Shown here: in pieces, positions 31,478 to 40,645 of the stretch
Layout of the letters: every line of letters starts with the position of its first letter
Numbering within the stretch: position 1 is the stretch's first letter
NCBI GenBank assembly: GCA_018970785.1
Contig: JAGWVR010000025.1
Location: forward strand, 1 to 42,062
DNA: 42,062 nt
Reading direction: 5' to 3'
Origin: Planctomycetota bacterium
GTDB lineage: Bacteria; Planctomycetota; Planctomycetia; Pirellulales; UBA1268
Made by a program: the position numbers and the translations under genes
The notes under the pieces: generated by a model
Seen by the model: the letters and a program-made list of their open reading frames with translations, nothing else
Told to the model about the DNA's origin: nothing
Database searches by the model: none

Positions 31478-32620
31478 ATGGACAGCGCCGTCGCCGACCT
31501 TCCGCTCGCCTCCCCGCTCACCGCCTACCGCGGCCTCGAGGACCGTCTGCTCGACGAGCGGATCGAAGCGGTCCGCCGGCGGATGGGGGGGAGGCTCGTG
31601 ATCCTCGGCCACCACTACCAGCAGGACGGCGTCATCGCCCACGCCGACCTGCAGGGGGACAGCTACCAGCTCTCCGCCGCCGCCGCCGCCCGGACCGACT
31701 GCGAGGCGATCGCCTTCTGCGGCGTCCATTTCATGGCCGAAACGGCCGACATCCTCGTCAACCGCCCGGAGAAGGTCGCCGACCGTGGCGGGCGGCGCGT
31801 CTCCGTCGTCCTCCCCGACATGGCCGCCGGCTGCTCGATGGCCGACATGGCCGCGATCCACCAGGTCGAGGATGCCTGGGCCGATCTCGGCACGGTGGTC
31901 GACACGGCGCGCGTCGTGCCGGTCACCTACATCAACTCGGCCGCCAGCCTCAAGGCGTTCTGCGGCCGCCACGGCGGCATCGTCTGCACGTCGAGCAATG
32001 CCCGCGCCGTCCTCGACTGGGCGTTCGCCCGCGGCGACCGCGTGCTGTTCTTCCCCGACCAGCACCTCGGCCGCAACACCGCCCGGGCGATGGGGATCGG
32101 CTTGGAGGAGATGTGCGTCTGGAATCCGCACGAGCCCCGGCTCGGCGGCAACGACGCCGCCCGGCTCGCGGCCAGCCGGGTGATCCTCTGGCAGGGGCAC
32201 TGCAGCGTCCACGCGATGTTCCGTCCGGAACATGTCGACGCCGTGCGCCGCGCGGTCCCTGGCGTGAAGATCCTCGTCCACCCGGAGTGCGCGATGGAGG
32301 TCGTCGACAAGGCCGACCTCGTCGGGTCGACGAGCTACATCGTCCGCCAGGTGGAGTCCGCCCCCGCCGGCACGGCATGGGCGATCGGCACGGAACTGCA
32401 CCTCGTCAAGCGCCTCGGGACGAATCACCCGGAGCAGTCGATCCGCTTCCTCTCGCCGGTGGTCTGCATGTGCGCCACGATGTACCGCATCGACCTGGCG
32501 CACCTCTGCTGGAGCCTCGAGCATCTCGAGGCGGGGCGGCCGGTGAACGTGATCACCGTCGACGACGACACCGCCCGCTGGGCGGTGACGGCGCTGGAGC
32601 GGATGCTCGCCGTCCGGTGA
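31478..32620 (+). CDS. nadA: Quinolinate synthase
   Basis: 380 residues. The enzyme condenses iminoaspartate with dihydroxyacetone phosphate to quinolinate in NAD synthesis, using a [4Fe-4S] cluster. LGHHYQ (43-48), GDSYQLS (60-66) and FCGVHFMAETADIL (80-93) are the first-domain landmarks. Cluster cysteines are C119 (MAAGCSMAD), C242 (WQGHCSVH) and one of C330/C332 (VVCMCATM). The ATG at 31478 has only a weak upstream Shine-Dalgarno, but the conserved sequence begins some 40 residues in, so the start could vary slightly. nadB and nadC are not in the window. Confidence 0.95.
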   Translation: MDSAVADLPLASPLTAYRGLEDRLLDERIEAVRRRMGGRLVILGHHYQQDGVIAHADLQGDSYQLSAAAAARTDCEAIAFCGVHFMAETADILVNRPEKVADRGGRRVSVVLPDMAAGCSMADMAAIHQVEDAWADLGTVVDTARVVPVTYINSAASLKAFCGRHGGIVCTSSNARAVLDWAFARGDRVLFFPDQHLGRNTARAMGIGLEEMCVWNPHEPRLGGNDAARLAASRVILWQGHCSVHAMFRPEHVDAVRRAVPGVKILVHPECAMEVVDKADLVGSTSYIVRQVESAPAGTAWAIGTELHLVKRLGTNHPEQSIRFLSPVVCMCATMYRIDLAHLCWSLEHLEAGRPVNVITVDDDTARWAVTALERMLAVR

Positions 32621-32655
32621 GCCCGGGGGATCGTCAGCCGCGCGGAGGACGTGTC

Positions 32656-33678
32656 ATGCGGTCGGTGGCAGCGTGGTGCCTGGCGGTGATCGGCGGCGCG
32701 GTCATGGCGCATGGCGCACCCCCGGTGCCGGTGATCTTCGACACCGACATGTGCGGCGATTGCGACGACGTCGCGGCACTGGCCATGCTCCATTCGCTTG
32801 AGTCGCGGGAGCAGTGCCGGCTGCTGGCGGTGACGGTGTCGGCGAGCCATCCGCGCGCCGCCCCGTTCGTCGACTGCGTGAACCACTTCTACGGCCGGAC
32901 CGGGATCCCCGTCGGCGTCGTCCGCCCCGGCGGCGTCGTCGAGCAGAGCGTGTATCTGAAGCTCGCCGACGCGACCTGGGACGACCCCGCCTTCGCCGGC
33001 CGCGAGCGCTATCCCCACCGGCTCCGCGACGCGGCCGACGCCCCGGAGGCGGTCGGGGTCCTGCGGGCGGCGCTGGCCGGCGCCCCCGATAATGCCGTGG
33101 TCGTGATCCAGGTCGGCTTCTCCACCAACCTCGCCCGGCTCCTCGACAGCCCCCCGGACGCCGTCAGCCCGCTTCCGGGCGCGGAACTGGTGGCGCGGAA
33201 GGTGAAGTGCCTCCAGCTCATGGCCGGGGCGTTCCAGCCGATCGACGGCAATGCCGCCTACGGGGAGTACAACGTCGTCCGCGACCGGGCGGCCGCGGCG
33301 CTCGTCGCCGAGCGTTGGCCGACGGAGATGGTGTGGAGCGGGTTCGAGATCGGGATCGCGCTGCCCTATCCGAGCCGGAGCATTCTCGAGGACTTCCGCG
33401 ACGTGCCCCACCATCCCGTCGCCGAGGCCTACCGGATCCTCTCGCCGCCGCCGCAGGACCGGCCGAGCTGGGACCTGACGAGCGTTCTCGACGGCGTCCT
33501 CGGCAGCCGCGGCTACTTCGACCGCTCGCCGCCAGGGCGGGTGACGGTGACCGACGCGGGGGCGACGCGGTTCACCGCCGATCCGGCCGGCAGGCACCGC
33601 TACCTGATCCTCCGCGACGACGCCGCCAAGGCACGTGTCACCGAGGCGCTGGTCCAGTTGGTGAGCCAGCCGCGCTGA
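32656..33678 (+). CDS. Exported nucleoside hydrolase-like protein
   Basis: 340 residues. A signal-like segment (about 4-21) is followed by the nucleoside hydrolase calcium-binding motif DTDMCGDCDDVAAL (29-42), in the spaced DTDMGNDxDD form. AVVVIQVGFSTNLARLL and LQLMAGAF are further family landmarks. The C-terminal YLILRDDAAKARVTEAL helix is typical of planctomycete members. The reaction is hydrolysis of the N-glycosidic bond of ribonucleosides; activity on the outside of the cell membrane is inferred from the signal. GGAGG seven bases before the ATG fixes the start, 35 bases after nadA. The stop codon lies inside the 26-bp repeat array shared with the convergent kinase gene. Confidence 0.88.
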   Translation: MRSVAAWCLAVIGGAVMAHGAPPVPVIFDTDMCGDCDDVAALAMLHSLESREQCRLLAVTVSASHPRAAPFVDCVNHFYGRTGIPVGVVRPGGVVEQSVYLKLADATWDDPAFAGRERYPHRLRDAADAPEAVGVLRAALAGAPDNAVVVIQVGFSTNLARLLDSPPDAVSPLPGAELVARKVKCLQLMAGAFQPIDGNAAYGEYNVVRDRAAAALVAERWPTEMVWSGFEIGIALPYPSRSILEDFRDVPHHPVAEAYRILSPPPQDRPSWDLTSVLDGVLGSRGYFDRSPPGRVTVTDAGATRFTADPAGRHRYLILRDDAAKARVTEALVQLVSQPR

Positions 33679-33750
33679 CTCGTTTCGTCAGCGCCCCGCG
33701 CTGACGTGTTTGGTCAGCGTTCCACGCTGACGTCGCCCGGTCAGCCGACC
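33673..33750. repeat. Three-copy 26-bp tandem repeat of palindromic units between convergent genes
   Basis: The motif CGCTGAC recurs at 33673, 33699 and 33725 (period exactly 26), and its inverse GTCAGCG, with one imperfect copy, at 33687, 33713 and 33740. Each inverse pair can form a 7-8 bp stem: 33672-33694, 33686-33706 and 33713-33731. The plus-strand stop TGA (33676-33678) and the minus-strand stop (33741-33743) both lie within copies of the motif. Probable bidirectional transcription end; no T-tract longer than three. Confidence 0.8.
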
Positions 33751-35285
33751 GCCGCGTCGAGCGTCGGCCACGCCGCGACCAGCTTGCGCGAGCGCTCGTA
33801 GGCCGCCGCCAGCGTGCGCACCCCCTCCGGCCGCGGCGTGAACCGGCGCGGCGTGCCGGTGGCGTGGGCGGTGAGGAACGTCGCCCAGTCGCGGCGGTCG
33901 CCGCCGAGGACGGCGGCGCGGTACGCCGCCAGCAGCGCCGCGCCCCAGGCGCAGCCCTCGGTGGCACCGTCGAGGAGCGTGACCGGCGTGGCGAAAGCGT
34001 CGGCGATCACCTGCCCGAGCGCCGGCGTCTTCGTCAGCCCGCCGGAGAGGATCACCTCGGTCCGCGGGAAGCCCTGGGCGTCGAGCAGGTCGCTCCCCTG
34101 GCGGAGGTTGAAGACCGTCGCCAGGAGCATCGCCTTGGCGACGTTGCCGGGGGTGGCGTTGCGTTCGTTGAGGCCGATCACCAGGGCGGTGCCGCCGCGC
34201 GACACCCCGAGCCCCGGCTCGTCGTCCTGGAACGGCAGCGCGAGAATCCCGCCGCAGTCGTCGGGGGCGGCCACGATCTCGGGCATCAGCGTTGCGAACG
34301 CGTCCCCTCCGCTCCCCGCGCCGGCCCGGCCGAACAGGTCGACGACGGTGTTCATCGGCGTCGTACCGTTGCGGATCCACACCATGTTGATCGGCTTGCC
34401 GTCGGGAGCGCAGAAGTGGTCGATCGCCCGGGCCACCCCCTGGAACGGCCGGTCGCCGACCGAGTTGGCGACGACGCTCGTGCCGTAGCTCAGCGCCACC
34501 TGACCGGCCGTGCCGATCAGCGAGCCGGCGAGGGCGGCCGGTTGGTCCCCCTCGGCAGGAGCGACCGGGATGCCGGGGGGCAGGCCGAGCAGGGCGGCGC
34601 CGTGGCCGTCGAGCACGCCCCCGTCGCCACCGGCGCGCCGCACCTCGGGGAGCAGTGCGCCAAGCGCGGGGAACGGTCCCCCGGGGACGGCGGCGGCGTG
34701 GCGCTCGTAGGCGGCGAGGCGCCGCGGGTCGTAGCCGAGCGTGGCCTGGTCGATGGGAAACATCCCCGCGGCATCGCCGATCCCCAGCCGCCACTGGCCG
34801 GTGAGGCGCCGCGCCAGCCAGCCGGCGGGGGTCGTGAGCCGGCCCGTCGCGCTCGCCAGATCGGGGCGGTGCCGTAGCGTCCACAGCCAGCGCGCGGCCG
34901 TGATCCGCTTGGGCATCTTCACGCCGAGCAAGGCCGTCAGTTCCTCCCCCTCCGCCTCGTTGCGGCCGTCGCACCACAGCCGCGCGGGAGCCAGCGGTGT
35001 CGAGTCGGCGGCGCAGAGGACAGCGCCGTGCATCTGCCCCGCGATCCCGATCGCGGCCACGTCGACGGGGATGCCGCGCCGCGCCGCCTCGGCGCGGACC
35101 TCGGCCATCGCGGCGGCCAGGGCGTGCTCCCAGTCGGCCGGCGCCTGCTCGTAGCACTCGGCGGCGAGGCCGGGAACCATGCCGTAGCCCGCCGAGCCGG
35201 TGGCGACGATCCGCAGCGCCGCATCGGTGAGGATCACCGACAGTCCCTGGGTGCCGGCGTCGATGCCGAGGAAGCCTGCTGCCAT
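33741..35285 (-). CDS. FGGY-family carbohydrate kinase, xylulokinase-like
   Basis: 514 residues. The first nucleotide-binding loop is GIDAGTQGLS (7-16) with D9, and IGIAGQMHGAVL is the xylulokinase-type substrate motif. The catalytic Asp is in EGDQPAALAGSLIGTAG. GLTKTPALGQVIADAF and DGATEGCAWGAALLAAY mark the C-terminal ATPase half. The order fits D-xylulose, L-ribulose or L-fuculose kinases of the FGGY family; xylulokinase is the best reading. The start at 35285 has GAGG five bases upstream. The isomerase gene lies 109 bases upstream on the same strand, which suggests isomerase then kinase steps. An extended -10 (TGGTATCAT) just upstream could give the kinase its own transcript. Confidence 0.88.
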   Translation of the reverse strand: MAAGFLGIDAGTQGLSVILTDAALRIVATGSAGYGMVPGLAAECYEQAPADWEHALAAAMAEVRAEAARRGIPVDVAAIGIAGQMHGAVLCAADSTPLAPARLWCDGRNEAEGEELTALLGVKMPKRITAARWLWTLRHRPDLASATGRLTTPAGWLARRLTGQWRLGIGDAAGMFPIDQATLGYDPRRLAAYERHAAAVPGGPFPALGALLPEVRRAGGDGGVLDGHGAALLGLPPGIPVAPAEGDQPAALAGSLIGTAGQVALSYGTSVVANSVGDRPFQGVARAIDHFCAPDGKPINMVWIRNGTTPMNTVVDLFGRAGAGSGGDAFATLMPEIVAAPDDCGGILALPFQDDEPGLGVSRGGTALVIGLNERNATPGNVAKAMLLATVFNLRQGSDLLDAQGFPRTEVILSGGLTKTPALGQVIADAFATPVTLLDGATEGCAWGAALLAAYRAAVLGGDRRDWATFLTAHATGTPRRFTPRPEGVRTLAAAYERSRKLVAAWPTLDAAVG

Positions 35286-35371
35286 CGGAGCCTCGCGGTG
35301 CGCGACGGGGAGCCACGATCGCCGGCCACGGCTCACGCCGCGGCGGCCGACCGGCGGATCGACGCGGCGCG

Positions 35372-35380
35372 ATGATACCA
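35372..35380 (-). promoter_or_regulatory. Extended -10 promoter candidate for the kinase gene
   Basis: On the minus strand TGG precedes TATCAT (35377-35372), an extended -10 with a 5 of 6 hexamer. It lies in the gap between isomerase and kinase, giving a leader of about 80 bases. Confidence 0.45.
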
Positions 35381-35394
35381 GGATGATCCGGCCG

Positions 35395-37080
35395 TCAGCC
35401 GTTCCAGCGGACCGCCGCCGACTCGCCGGGCCCGCGCGTCCCGCAGAACGCGACCTCGATCCCCAGCGCCCGCGCCGCCGCCGCCTTGGCCAGCGCGCAG
35501 CGGTCGGCCGCCGCGGCGTCGGTGGCGTAGGCGACCTGGACGTGGTTGGCCTTGTGGCGTGCCATCATCTGGTCGCGCGAGACGCCGTAGGTCACGGCGT
35601 GCATGATCGGCCACTGCGGCGTGGTGGCGTCGAGGCGCCGGCGCGTCTCCCCGTCGGGGAGCCGGACCACCGCCGCCCGGCCGATGTCCATGCAGAGTTT
35701 CTCGACCGGTCCGGTGCCGTCGACCCAGATCCGGCTCCAGACGATCTCCCCCGGCTTCGACACGCCGGCGAGCGTGCTACCGCCGAGCCGGAAGTACATC
35801 GGCGGTTGCCGGTAGCCATGCGCTCCCTTCCACCCGCCGATGAAGTGTGCCGGCGGCGCGGCGCCCGAGATCTCGAACACCCAGACCCACTGGTCGGTGG
35901 AGTGCGACTGGTCCCAGTCACCCCAGCGGATGTCGTGGAGCGTGTTCTCGACCGGCTCGCCGAGGGCCTCGTGGACGCGTTGCGTGAGCAGGCCGTCGAG
36001 GCCGGCGCACTCGTCGACCTCGTTGAAATGGGTCAGCGGCCGCCCCTTGTGGAGGATCCGGCTCGACCCCTCGGCGGTGACCGGCGGGCGCTTCGAGTCG
36101 TTGAGCATCCCCTCGACCAGGTCGCTGGCAGGGAGCAGGTCTTTGAGGCCCTGCTGGTACTGGATCCCGACCAGGTCGCAGCCGAAGCGGTCGGCGAGGC
36201 GCAGCGTGGCGACGTACATCCGGCACTGCCACAGCACCTGCTCGCGGGTCAGGTCGGTGGCGTCGTTGCGGCCGAAGTGGAAGGTCATCCCCGCCTTCTC
36301 CAGCCAGCGGAGCACGTCCTTGCCCTCCGCCTCGCTGACGCGCGTCGTCTCGTGGTACAGCGCGCTTTGGCTGAGGCGCTCCTTGAACACGCCGGTGGCG
36401 TGGAGGAGGCGGTCGGGGATGATCGCGTTCTCCATCCCCATGCAGCCCTCGTCGAAGACCCCCATCAGCGCCTTGTGGTGGACGAGCGTGGCGGCGATCT
36501 GGCGGCCGAGCTGGTCGAGCTTGGGGGGCACGCGGACGGCGCCGATCGGCACGACATGGCTGGTGTCGTGGTGGACCGTGCCGCGGTCGAGCCAGGCTTG
36601 GAGGTGGCGGGCGAAGCTCGGGCTGGCGAAGTCGTCGGCCCACAGCGTCGCGTAGGGTACGCCGGCCTTGGTGAGCGACCCGTTGAGGTTGAGCATCCCC
36701 ACCAGCCCCGGCCACTGCCCCGACCAGTTGGCGACGGTGAGGATCGGGCCGGAATGGGTCGAGAGCCCGGGGAGGACGTGGTTCGAGTACTGCCACACCG
36801 CCTCGGCGACGACCAGCGGCGCTTCCGGATCGACATGGGCGAACACGTCGAGCCCCTCGCGCGCGCTGCCGATGAAGCCGTGGCCGCGCGCTTTGGAGAC
36901 GGCGTGGCCGCGCACCAGCTTCCGTCCGGCGCGCGACAGCGCCGTGGCCAGCGCCGTCTCCATGTCGCGCTGGGCCGGCCAGCAGGTACGGTTGGCCTCT
37001 TCTCGGAGGTCGCCGCTGGCCACGAGGACCACGTCGGCGCGGCTCGGCTTGGCGGACGTCGGGCGGGATTTGGTCACCAT
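35395..37080 (-). CDS. L-fucose isomerase-like protein
   Basis: 561 residues, close to the 590 of L-fucose isomerase. The N-terminal part has the two Rossmann-like domains, with [20 protein letters not shown] (114-133) as a recognisable landmark. [13 protein letters not shown] (208-220) carries the first acidic metal ligand candidate, and the C-terminal [12 protein letters not shown] (508-519) supplies the His. These segments are typical of fucose-isomerase-like proteins of planctomycetes. The reaction would be aldose to ketose with Mn2+. Substrate could be L-fucose, D-arabinose or another sugar. The ATG at 37080 has AGGG about seven bases upstream; the frame upstream to 39195 is antisense to the WD40 gene and is not used. 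Confidence 0.8.
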   Translation of the reverse strand: MVTKSRPTSAKPSRADVVLVASGDLREEANRTCWPAQRDMETALATALSRAGRKLVRGHAVSKARGHGFIGSAREGLDVFAHVDPEAPLVVAEAVWQYSNHVLPGLSTHSGPILTVANWSGQWPGLVGMLNLNGSLTKAGVPYATLWADDFASPSFARHLQAWLDRGTVHHDTSHVVPIGAVRVPPKLDQLGRQIAATLVHHKALMGVFDEGCMGMENAIIPDRLLHATGVFKERLSQSALYHETTRVSEAEGKDVLRWLEKAGMTFHFGRNDATDLTREQVLWQCRMYVATLRLADRFGCDLVGIQYQQGLKDLLPASDLVEGMLNDSKRPPVTAEGSSRILHKGRPLTHFNEVDECAGLDGLLTQRVHEALGEPVENTLHDIRWGDWDQSHSTDQWVWVFEISGAAPPAHFIGGWKGAHGYRQPPMYFRLGGSTLAGVSKPGEIVWSRIWVDGTGPVEKLCMDIGRAAVVRLPDGETRRRLDATTPQWPIMHAVTYGVSRDQMMARHKANHVQVAYATDAAAADRCALAKAAAARALGIEVAFCGTRGPGESAAVRWNG

Positions 37081-37146
37081 CGGGTCACCCTGGGAGAACC
37101 GGACCGAACACGGGGAGCCGATTGGAACCGGCCCCCGGGGCGAAAC

Positions 37147-37152
37147 TATACT
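37147..37152 (+). promoter_or_regulatory. Overlapping divergent -10 elements (WD40 gene and isomerase gene)
   Basis: TATACT (37147-37152) on the plus strand overlaps TATAGT read on the minus strand (37150-37145), both 5 of 6 to consensus. TTGGAA (37122-37127) could be a plus-strand -35 with a long 19-base spacer. The pair could serve the two divergent genes from one site. Confidence 0.45.
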
Positions 37153-37218
37153 CACCCCCGCTCCGGCTCGGGACGGCGTCGGTCGGACCCCGGAGCGACC
37201 ACGTGGAGCTGCCCATCC

Positions 37219-38847
37219 ATGCGTCGTGCCACCCGCATTCCCGTCTGGCTGTCGGCCGGCTGCGGCCTCGCAGCCTTGGGAATCCTCGCCGTCCTCCCCG
37301 TCGCCGCCCAGGAACCGGCTGCCGCGGCCCCCGCCCCGGCGCCGAACCTCCCGGCGTTCACCCGCTGGATCATCGCCGCCGACTACACGCGCGACGGGGC
37401 GCAGCTGGTCACCGCCGGTGGGGAGAGCCTCCTCTACCGCCCCGGCGACGTCGTCGTCTGGAATGCCGCCGACGGCAACCGCATCGGCGACCTCGCCGGC
37501 CACCCGACCGCGGTCTGGGCGGTGAAGGTGTCGAAGGACGGCACGCTCGCGGCGACGGCCGGCTACGACGGCTTGGTCAAGCTCTGGGACCTCCCCGCGC
37601 GGGCCCTCAAGGCCGACCTCAAGAAGCACAAGGGATGGGTCCGGTCGCTCGATTTCTCCCCTGACGGCACCAAGCTGGCGACCGGTGGCGAGGATGGCAC
37701 GGTCGTCGTGTGGGACACGGCCACGAACGCCGAGGTCCGGGCGATCACGGCCCATGCCGCGGCCACGACCTGCCTCGCCTTCTCTCCCGACGGGGCGACG
37801 CTGGCCACCGGCGGCGGCGACAAGCTCGTCAAGCTGTGGAACGCCGCCGATGGCGCCGAGAAGGCGAAGCTCGAGGGGCACGGCGACGCCCTCTGGACGC
37901 TCGCCTGGTCGCCCGACGGCACGAAGATCGTCAGCGGCGGCGCCGACCGGACGGCGAAGCTGTGGAACACGGCCGACAACAAGGAGCTCGGCACGCTCGC
38001 CGGCCACAAGGATTGGGTGACCAGCGCCGCCTTCCTTCCCGACGGCAGCCGGCTGGCGACCGCCAGCCTCGACGGCGTCGTCAAGCTCTGGGACACCGCC
38101 TCGCGCGCGGAGCAGTATGGGCCGGAGGCGATCAAGTCGAGCCTCTGGACCGTGACCTTCTCCCCCGACGGCAAGTCGCTGTTCATCGGCAGCCACGCCG
38201 GCGGTCGGATCGTGCCGGTGCCGGAGCCGAAGCTCGTGCCCCCGCCGCCCCCCCCGCCGCCGCAGCCGCAGTGGGTGGCGCTGGTCCCGACCGCGTTCAC
38301 CAGTGCGGCCGGCGCGACCGCGGCGATCGGCGCCGACGGCGTCGTGCTCGTCACCGGCAACCGTGCCAAGGACACCTACACGCTCAAGGCGGTCGTCCCC
38401 GCGGGTGGGAACCTCAAGGGCGTCAGGCTCGAGGCCCTGGCCGATGACACCCTGCCCGCCAAGGGACCGGGGCGGGCCGACAACGGGAACTTCGTCGTCA
38501 GCACGTTCGCCGTCCAATTCGGGCCCGCGGGGGGCGCGGAGACGCCGACCGCAGTCAAGTTCGCCGGCGCCAAAGCCGACTTCGAGCAGGAGAACTACGG
38601 CATCGCCGGCACGCTCGACGACAAGGCCGAAAGCGGCTGGGCGATCGGCGGCGGCATCGGCGCCAATCACGTCGCCTCCTACGACCTGTCCACCGACGTG
38701 GTGGTTCCCGCCGGCAGCCCGCTGTCGATCTCGATCGACCAGCAGCACGCCGACGGCACCCATGCGCTGGGCAAGTTCCGCCTCCACCTCCTCCAGGAGG
38801 TTCCTCCGCCGGCTCCCGCGCCGCCGGCGGAGGCTCCCAAGCCCTGA
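37219..38847 (+). CDS. Exported WD40-repeat protein with planctomycete C-terminal module
   Basis: 542 residues. A signal segment (about 8-30, ending VAAQ) is followed by about seven WD40 repeats (45-345). These show [40 protein letters not shown] and similar blade motifs, so a beta-propeller is expected. A Pro-rich hinge (eight or more consecutive Pro) leads to a C-terminal beta domain (about 370-525). There [31 protein letters not shown] and [12 protein letters not shown] recall the terminal module of planctomycete DUF1549/DUF1553 cytochrome proteins, but those domains are absent here. The final residues are Pro/Ala-rich. GGAG lies about 10 bases before the ATG at 37219. Likely an extracytoplasmic binding protein. 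Confidence 0.85.
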   Translation: MRRATRIPVWLSAGCGLAALGILAVLPVAAQEPAAAAPAPAPNLPAFTRWIIAADYTRDGAQLVTAGGESLLYRPGDVVVWNAADGNRIGDLAGHPTAVWAVKVSKDGTLAATAGYDGLVKLWDLPARALKADLKKHKGWVRSLDFSPDGTKLATGGEDGTVVVWDTATNAEVRAITAHAAATTCLAFSPDGATLATGGGDKLVKLWNAADGAEKAKLEGHGDALWTLAWSPDGTKIVSGGADRTAKLWNTADNKELGTLAGHKDWVTSAAFLPDGSRLATASLDGVVKLWDTASRAEQYGPEAIKSSLWTVTFSPDGKSLFIGSHAGGRIVPVPEPKLVPPPPPPPPQPQWVALVPTAFTSAAGATAAIGADGVVLVTGNRAKDTYTLKAVVPAGGNLKGVRLEALADDTLPAKGPGRADNGNFVVSTFAVQFGPAGGAETPTAVKFAGAKADFEQENYGIAGTLDDKAESGWAIGGGIGANHVASYDLSTDVVVPAGSPLSISIDQQHADGTHALGKFRLHLLQEVPPPAPAPPAEAPKP

Positions 38848-38904
38848 GCGGTCTTCAGCGACGGTCCAGCGCCGTCCGCCGACGCGAGAGCACGCGCCGA
38901 CGGC

Positions 38905-38913
38905 TGCTAGGAT
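38905..38913 (+). promoter_or_regulatory. Extended -10 promoter candidate
   Basis: TGC precedes TAGGAT (38908-38913). It lies 42 bases upstream of the ATG at 38955 and would start the small-protein, thiS, thiG, hisF run. No good -35. Confidence 0.35.
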
Positions 38914-38954
38914 GGTTCGCCCATGGCGAGAGCGCAACCTGGAGGGATACGGCG

Positions 38955-39485
38955 ATGGAGCGGCAGGGACTGCGGATTCCCGGTTGGTTCGTCGTCGCGG
39001 GGGCCGGCTTCGTGGCCGGCGTCGCGTGCTGCGTGGGGCCGCGACTCCGGCCTCCCGAGGCGCTGCCGGCGGTGCGCGCGGCCTCGAGCCTCGCCGAAGG
39101 CTCGTTCGCGACCTGCACGGTGCCGCTCGACGGCTTCGAGGGGCTGTTCCTCCTCGACTTCGAAACCGGGGACCTGTCCGGCGGGATCCTCGCACCGGCG
39201 ACGGGGAAGTTCACCGGCCTCTACAAGACCAACGTCCTCAAGGACCTGGGATTCAAGCCGGGTCAGGCGAAGAACCCCAAGTTCCTCCTCGTGTCGGGAA
39301 TCGCCAACGTCACCCGTCTCGGGCCGCTCACGCTGTCGCCCTCGGCGTTGTTCGTCACCGACTCGGCGACCGGGACCACGGTGGCGTACGGCATTCCGTC
39401 GCTGACCGCGCCGGCCGCCGGGGCGTTCGCGGAGTTGGTGCGGCTCGACGTCGTCAATCCGCGCGGTGGTGGCAAGACCCGATGA
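38955..39485 (+). CDS. Small N-anchored protein of a planctomycete family
   Basis: 176 residues. One hydrophobic helix (about 10-27) anchors the chain. The rest is a beta-rich domain with [60 protein letters not shown] and [16 protein letters not shown]. The pattern of a value-display fold, [13 protein letters not shown] then a second D-x-x-TG-x-x-x-AY strand, is known to me from uncharacterised planctomycete proteins; function is unknown. GGAGGG about 9 bases before the ATG sets the start. The stop overlaps the thiS start by four bases (ATGA), which hints at shared translation. Confidence 0.8.
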   Translation: MERQGLRIPGWFVVAGAGFVAGVACCVGPRLRPPEALPAVRAASSLAEGSFATCTVPLDGFEGLFLLDFETGDLSGGILAPATGKFTGLYKTNVLKDLGFKPGQAKNPKFLLVSGIANVTRLGPLTLSPSALFVTDSATGTTVAYGIPSLTAPAAGAFAELVRLDVVNPRGGGKTR

Positions 39486-39760
39486 GCGGTGCCATCGAGC
39501 CGCAGCGCGTCCCGTCCGACGGCGCCGAGCCACGCGGCCGCTCACCCGCAGACGGCCAGTCGGTGGTGACCGTCAACGGCACGCCCCGCACCGTGCCGGC
39601 CGGGGCCACCGCCCACGACCTGGTGGTGGCGCTCGGGCTGGCCGGGCGGCCGCTGGCCGTCGAGATCGACGGGCGCGTCGTGCCCCGGGCACGGCTCGCC
39701 GGCTGTATGCTGAAATCCGGCAGCGTGATCGAGATCGTGACCCTCGTCGGTGGCGGCTGA
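39482..39760 (+). CDS. thiS: Sulfur carrier protein ThiS, with N-terminal extension
   Basis: 92 residues. The C-terminal 65 form the ubiquitin-like ThiS fold: [40 protein letters not shown] and [14 protein letters not shown]. It ends exactly at Gly-Gly, which is adenylated and thiocarboxylated to carry sulfur to ThiG. The first 27 residues are extra compared with the usual 66-residue protein and look disordered (Pro, Glu, Ser). Translation starts at ATG 39482, overlapping the upstream stop; a later start at a GTG within VVTVNG would give the standard length. thiG follows within 16 bases or overlaps it. Confidence 0.92.
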   Translation: MSGAIEPQRVPSDGAEPRGRSPADGQSVVTVNGTPRTVPAGATAHDLVVALGLAGRPLAVEIDGRVVPRARLAGCMLKSGSVIEIVTLVGGG

Positions 39761-39776
39761 GCCGCCGGGACCTTCC

Positions 39777-40640
39777 ATGGCCGTCGGCCCCGTGCCCGTC
39801 GTCGATGCCGCGTTGGCCGACCGGCCGCTCCGCGTCGCCGGCCTCACGCTCGCCAGCCGCCTCGTGGTCGGCACCGGCAAGTATCCGTCGATGGCGTCGA
39901 TGGTCCGCTGCCTCGAGGCGGCCGGGGCGGATTGCGTGACGGTGGCGGTCCGCCGCGAGCGGCTCGTCACCGCCGCCGGCGAGAACATCCTCGAGTTCCT
40001 CGACCCCGCCCGGTACACGCTCCTCCCCAACACCGCCGGCTGCTACAGCGCCGACGATGCCGTCCGCGTGGCGCGGCTCGGCCGCGAGCTGCTCCGCGAT
40101 CTCGGCAACCCCGGCGCCGAGTGGGTCAAGCTCGAGGTCCTCGGCGACCCGAAGACGCTGCTCCCCGATCCGGTCGGGACCCTCGAGGCGACCGCCCGTC
40201 TCGTCGCCGACGGGTTCGCGGTGCTCGTCTACACCAGCGACGATCCCGTAGTCGCCCGGCGCCTCAAGGCGGCCGGCGCCGCCAGCGTGATGCCCGCCGG
40301 GAGCCCGATCGGCTCGGGGCAGGGGATCCTCAATCCCGCCAACCTGCGGATCTGCCTGGAGATGCTCAAGGGGGACGACCCCGACTATCCGGTGATCGTC
40401 GACGCCGGTGTCGGCACCGCCAGCGACGTCGCGGCCGCGATGGAGCTGGGGGTCGACGGCGTGCTCCTCAACACCGCCATCGCGCTGGCCGCCGAGCCGG
40501 AACGGATGGCCCATGCGATGCGCGCCGCCTGCTTCGCCGGCCGCCAGGCGTTTCTCGCCGGGCGGATCCCGCGGCGCCTCTATGCCTCGGCCTCGAGCCC
40601 CGTCGACGGGGTGATCGGCACGCCGCGGCACACGGAGTGA
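39777..40640 (+). CDS. thiG: Thiazole synthase
   Basis: 287 residues. ThiG builds the thiazole phosphate of thiamine from deoxyxylulose phosphate, dehydroglycine and ThiS thiocarboxylate. The TIM-barrel landmarks are [20 protein letters not shown], the Schiff-base Lys K118 in [29 protein letters not shown] and [20 protein letters not shown] with the phosphate-binding [10 protein letters not shown]. The ATG at 39777 is used, with GGGA about 6 bases upstream. An in-frame GTG at 39750 would overlap thiS and add nine residues; both are possible. hisF begins six bases after the stop. Confidence 0.95.
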   Translation: MAVGPVPVVDAALADRPLRVAGLTLASRLVVGTGKYPSMASMVRCLEAAGADCVTVAVRRERLVTAAGENILEFLDPARYTLLPNTAGCYSADDAVRVARLGRELLRDLGNPGAEWVKLEVLGDPKTLLPDPVGTLEATARLVADGFAVLVYTSDDPVVARRLKAAGAASVMPAGSPIGSGQGILNPANLRICLEMLKGDDPDYPVIVDAGVGTASDVAAAMELGVDGVLLNTAIALAAEPERMAHAMRAACFAGRQAFLAGRIPRRLYASASSPVDGVIGTPRHTE

Positions 40641-40645
40641 AGCCG

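Noticed and set aside
37081-39195. Upstream extension of the isomerase frame to 1266 residues
   Set aside because: The extension is antisense to the WD40 gene and crosses the divergent promoter region. The ATG at 37080 begins the conserved protein and has a Shine-Dalgarno.
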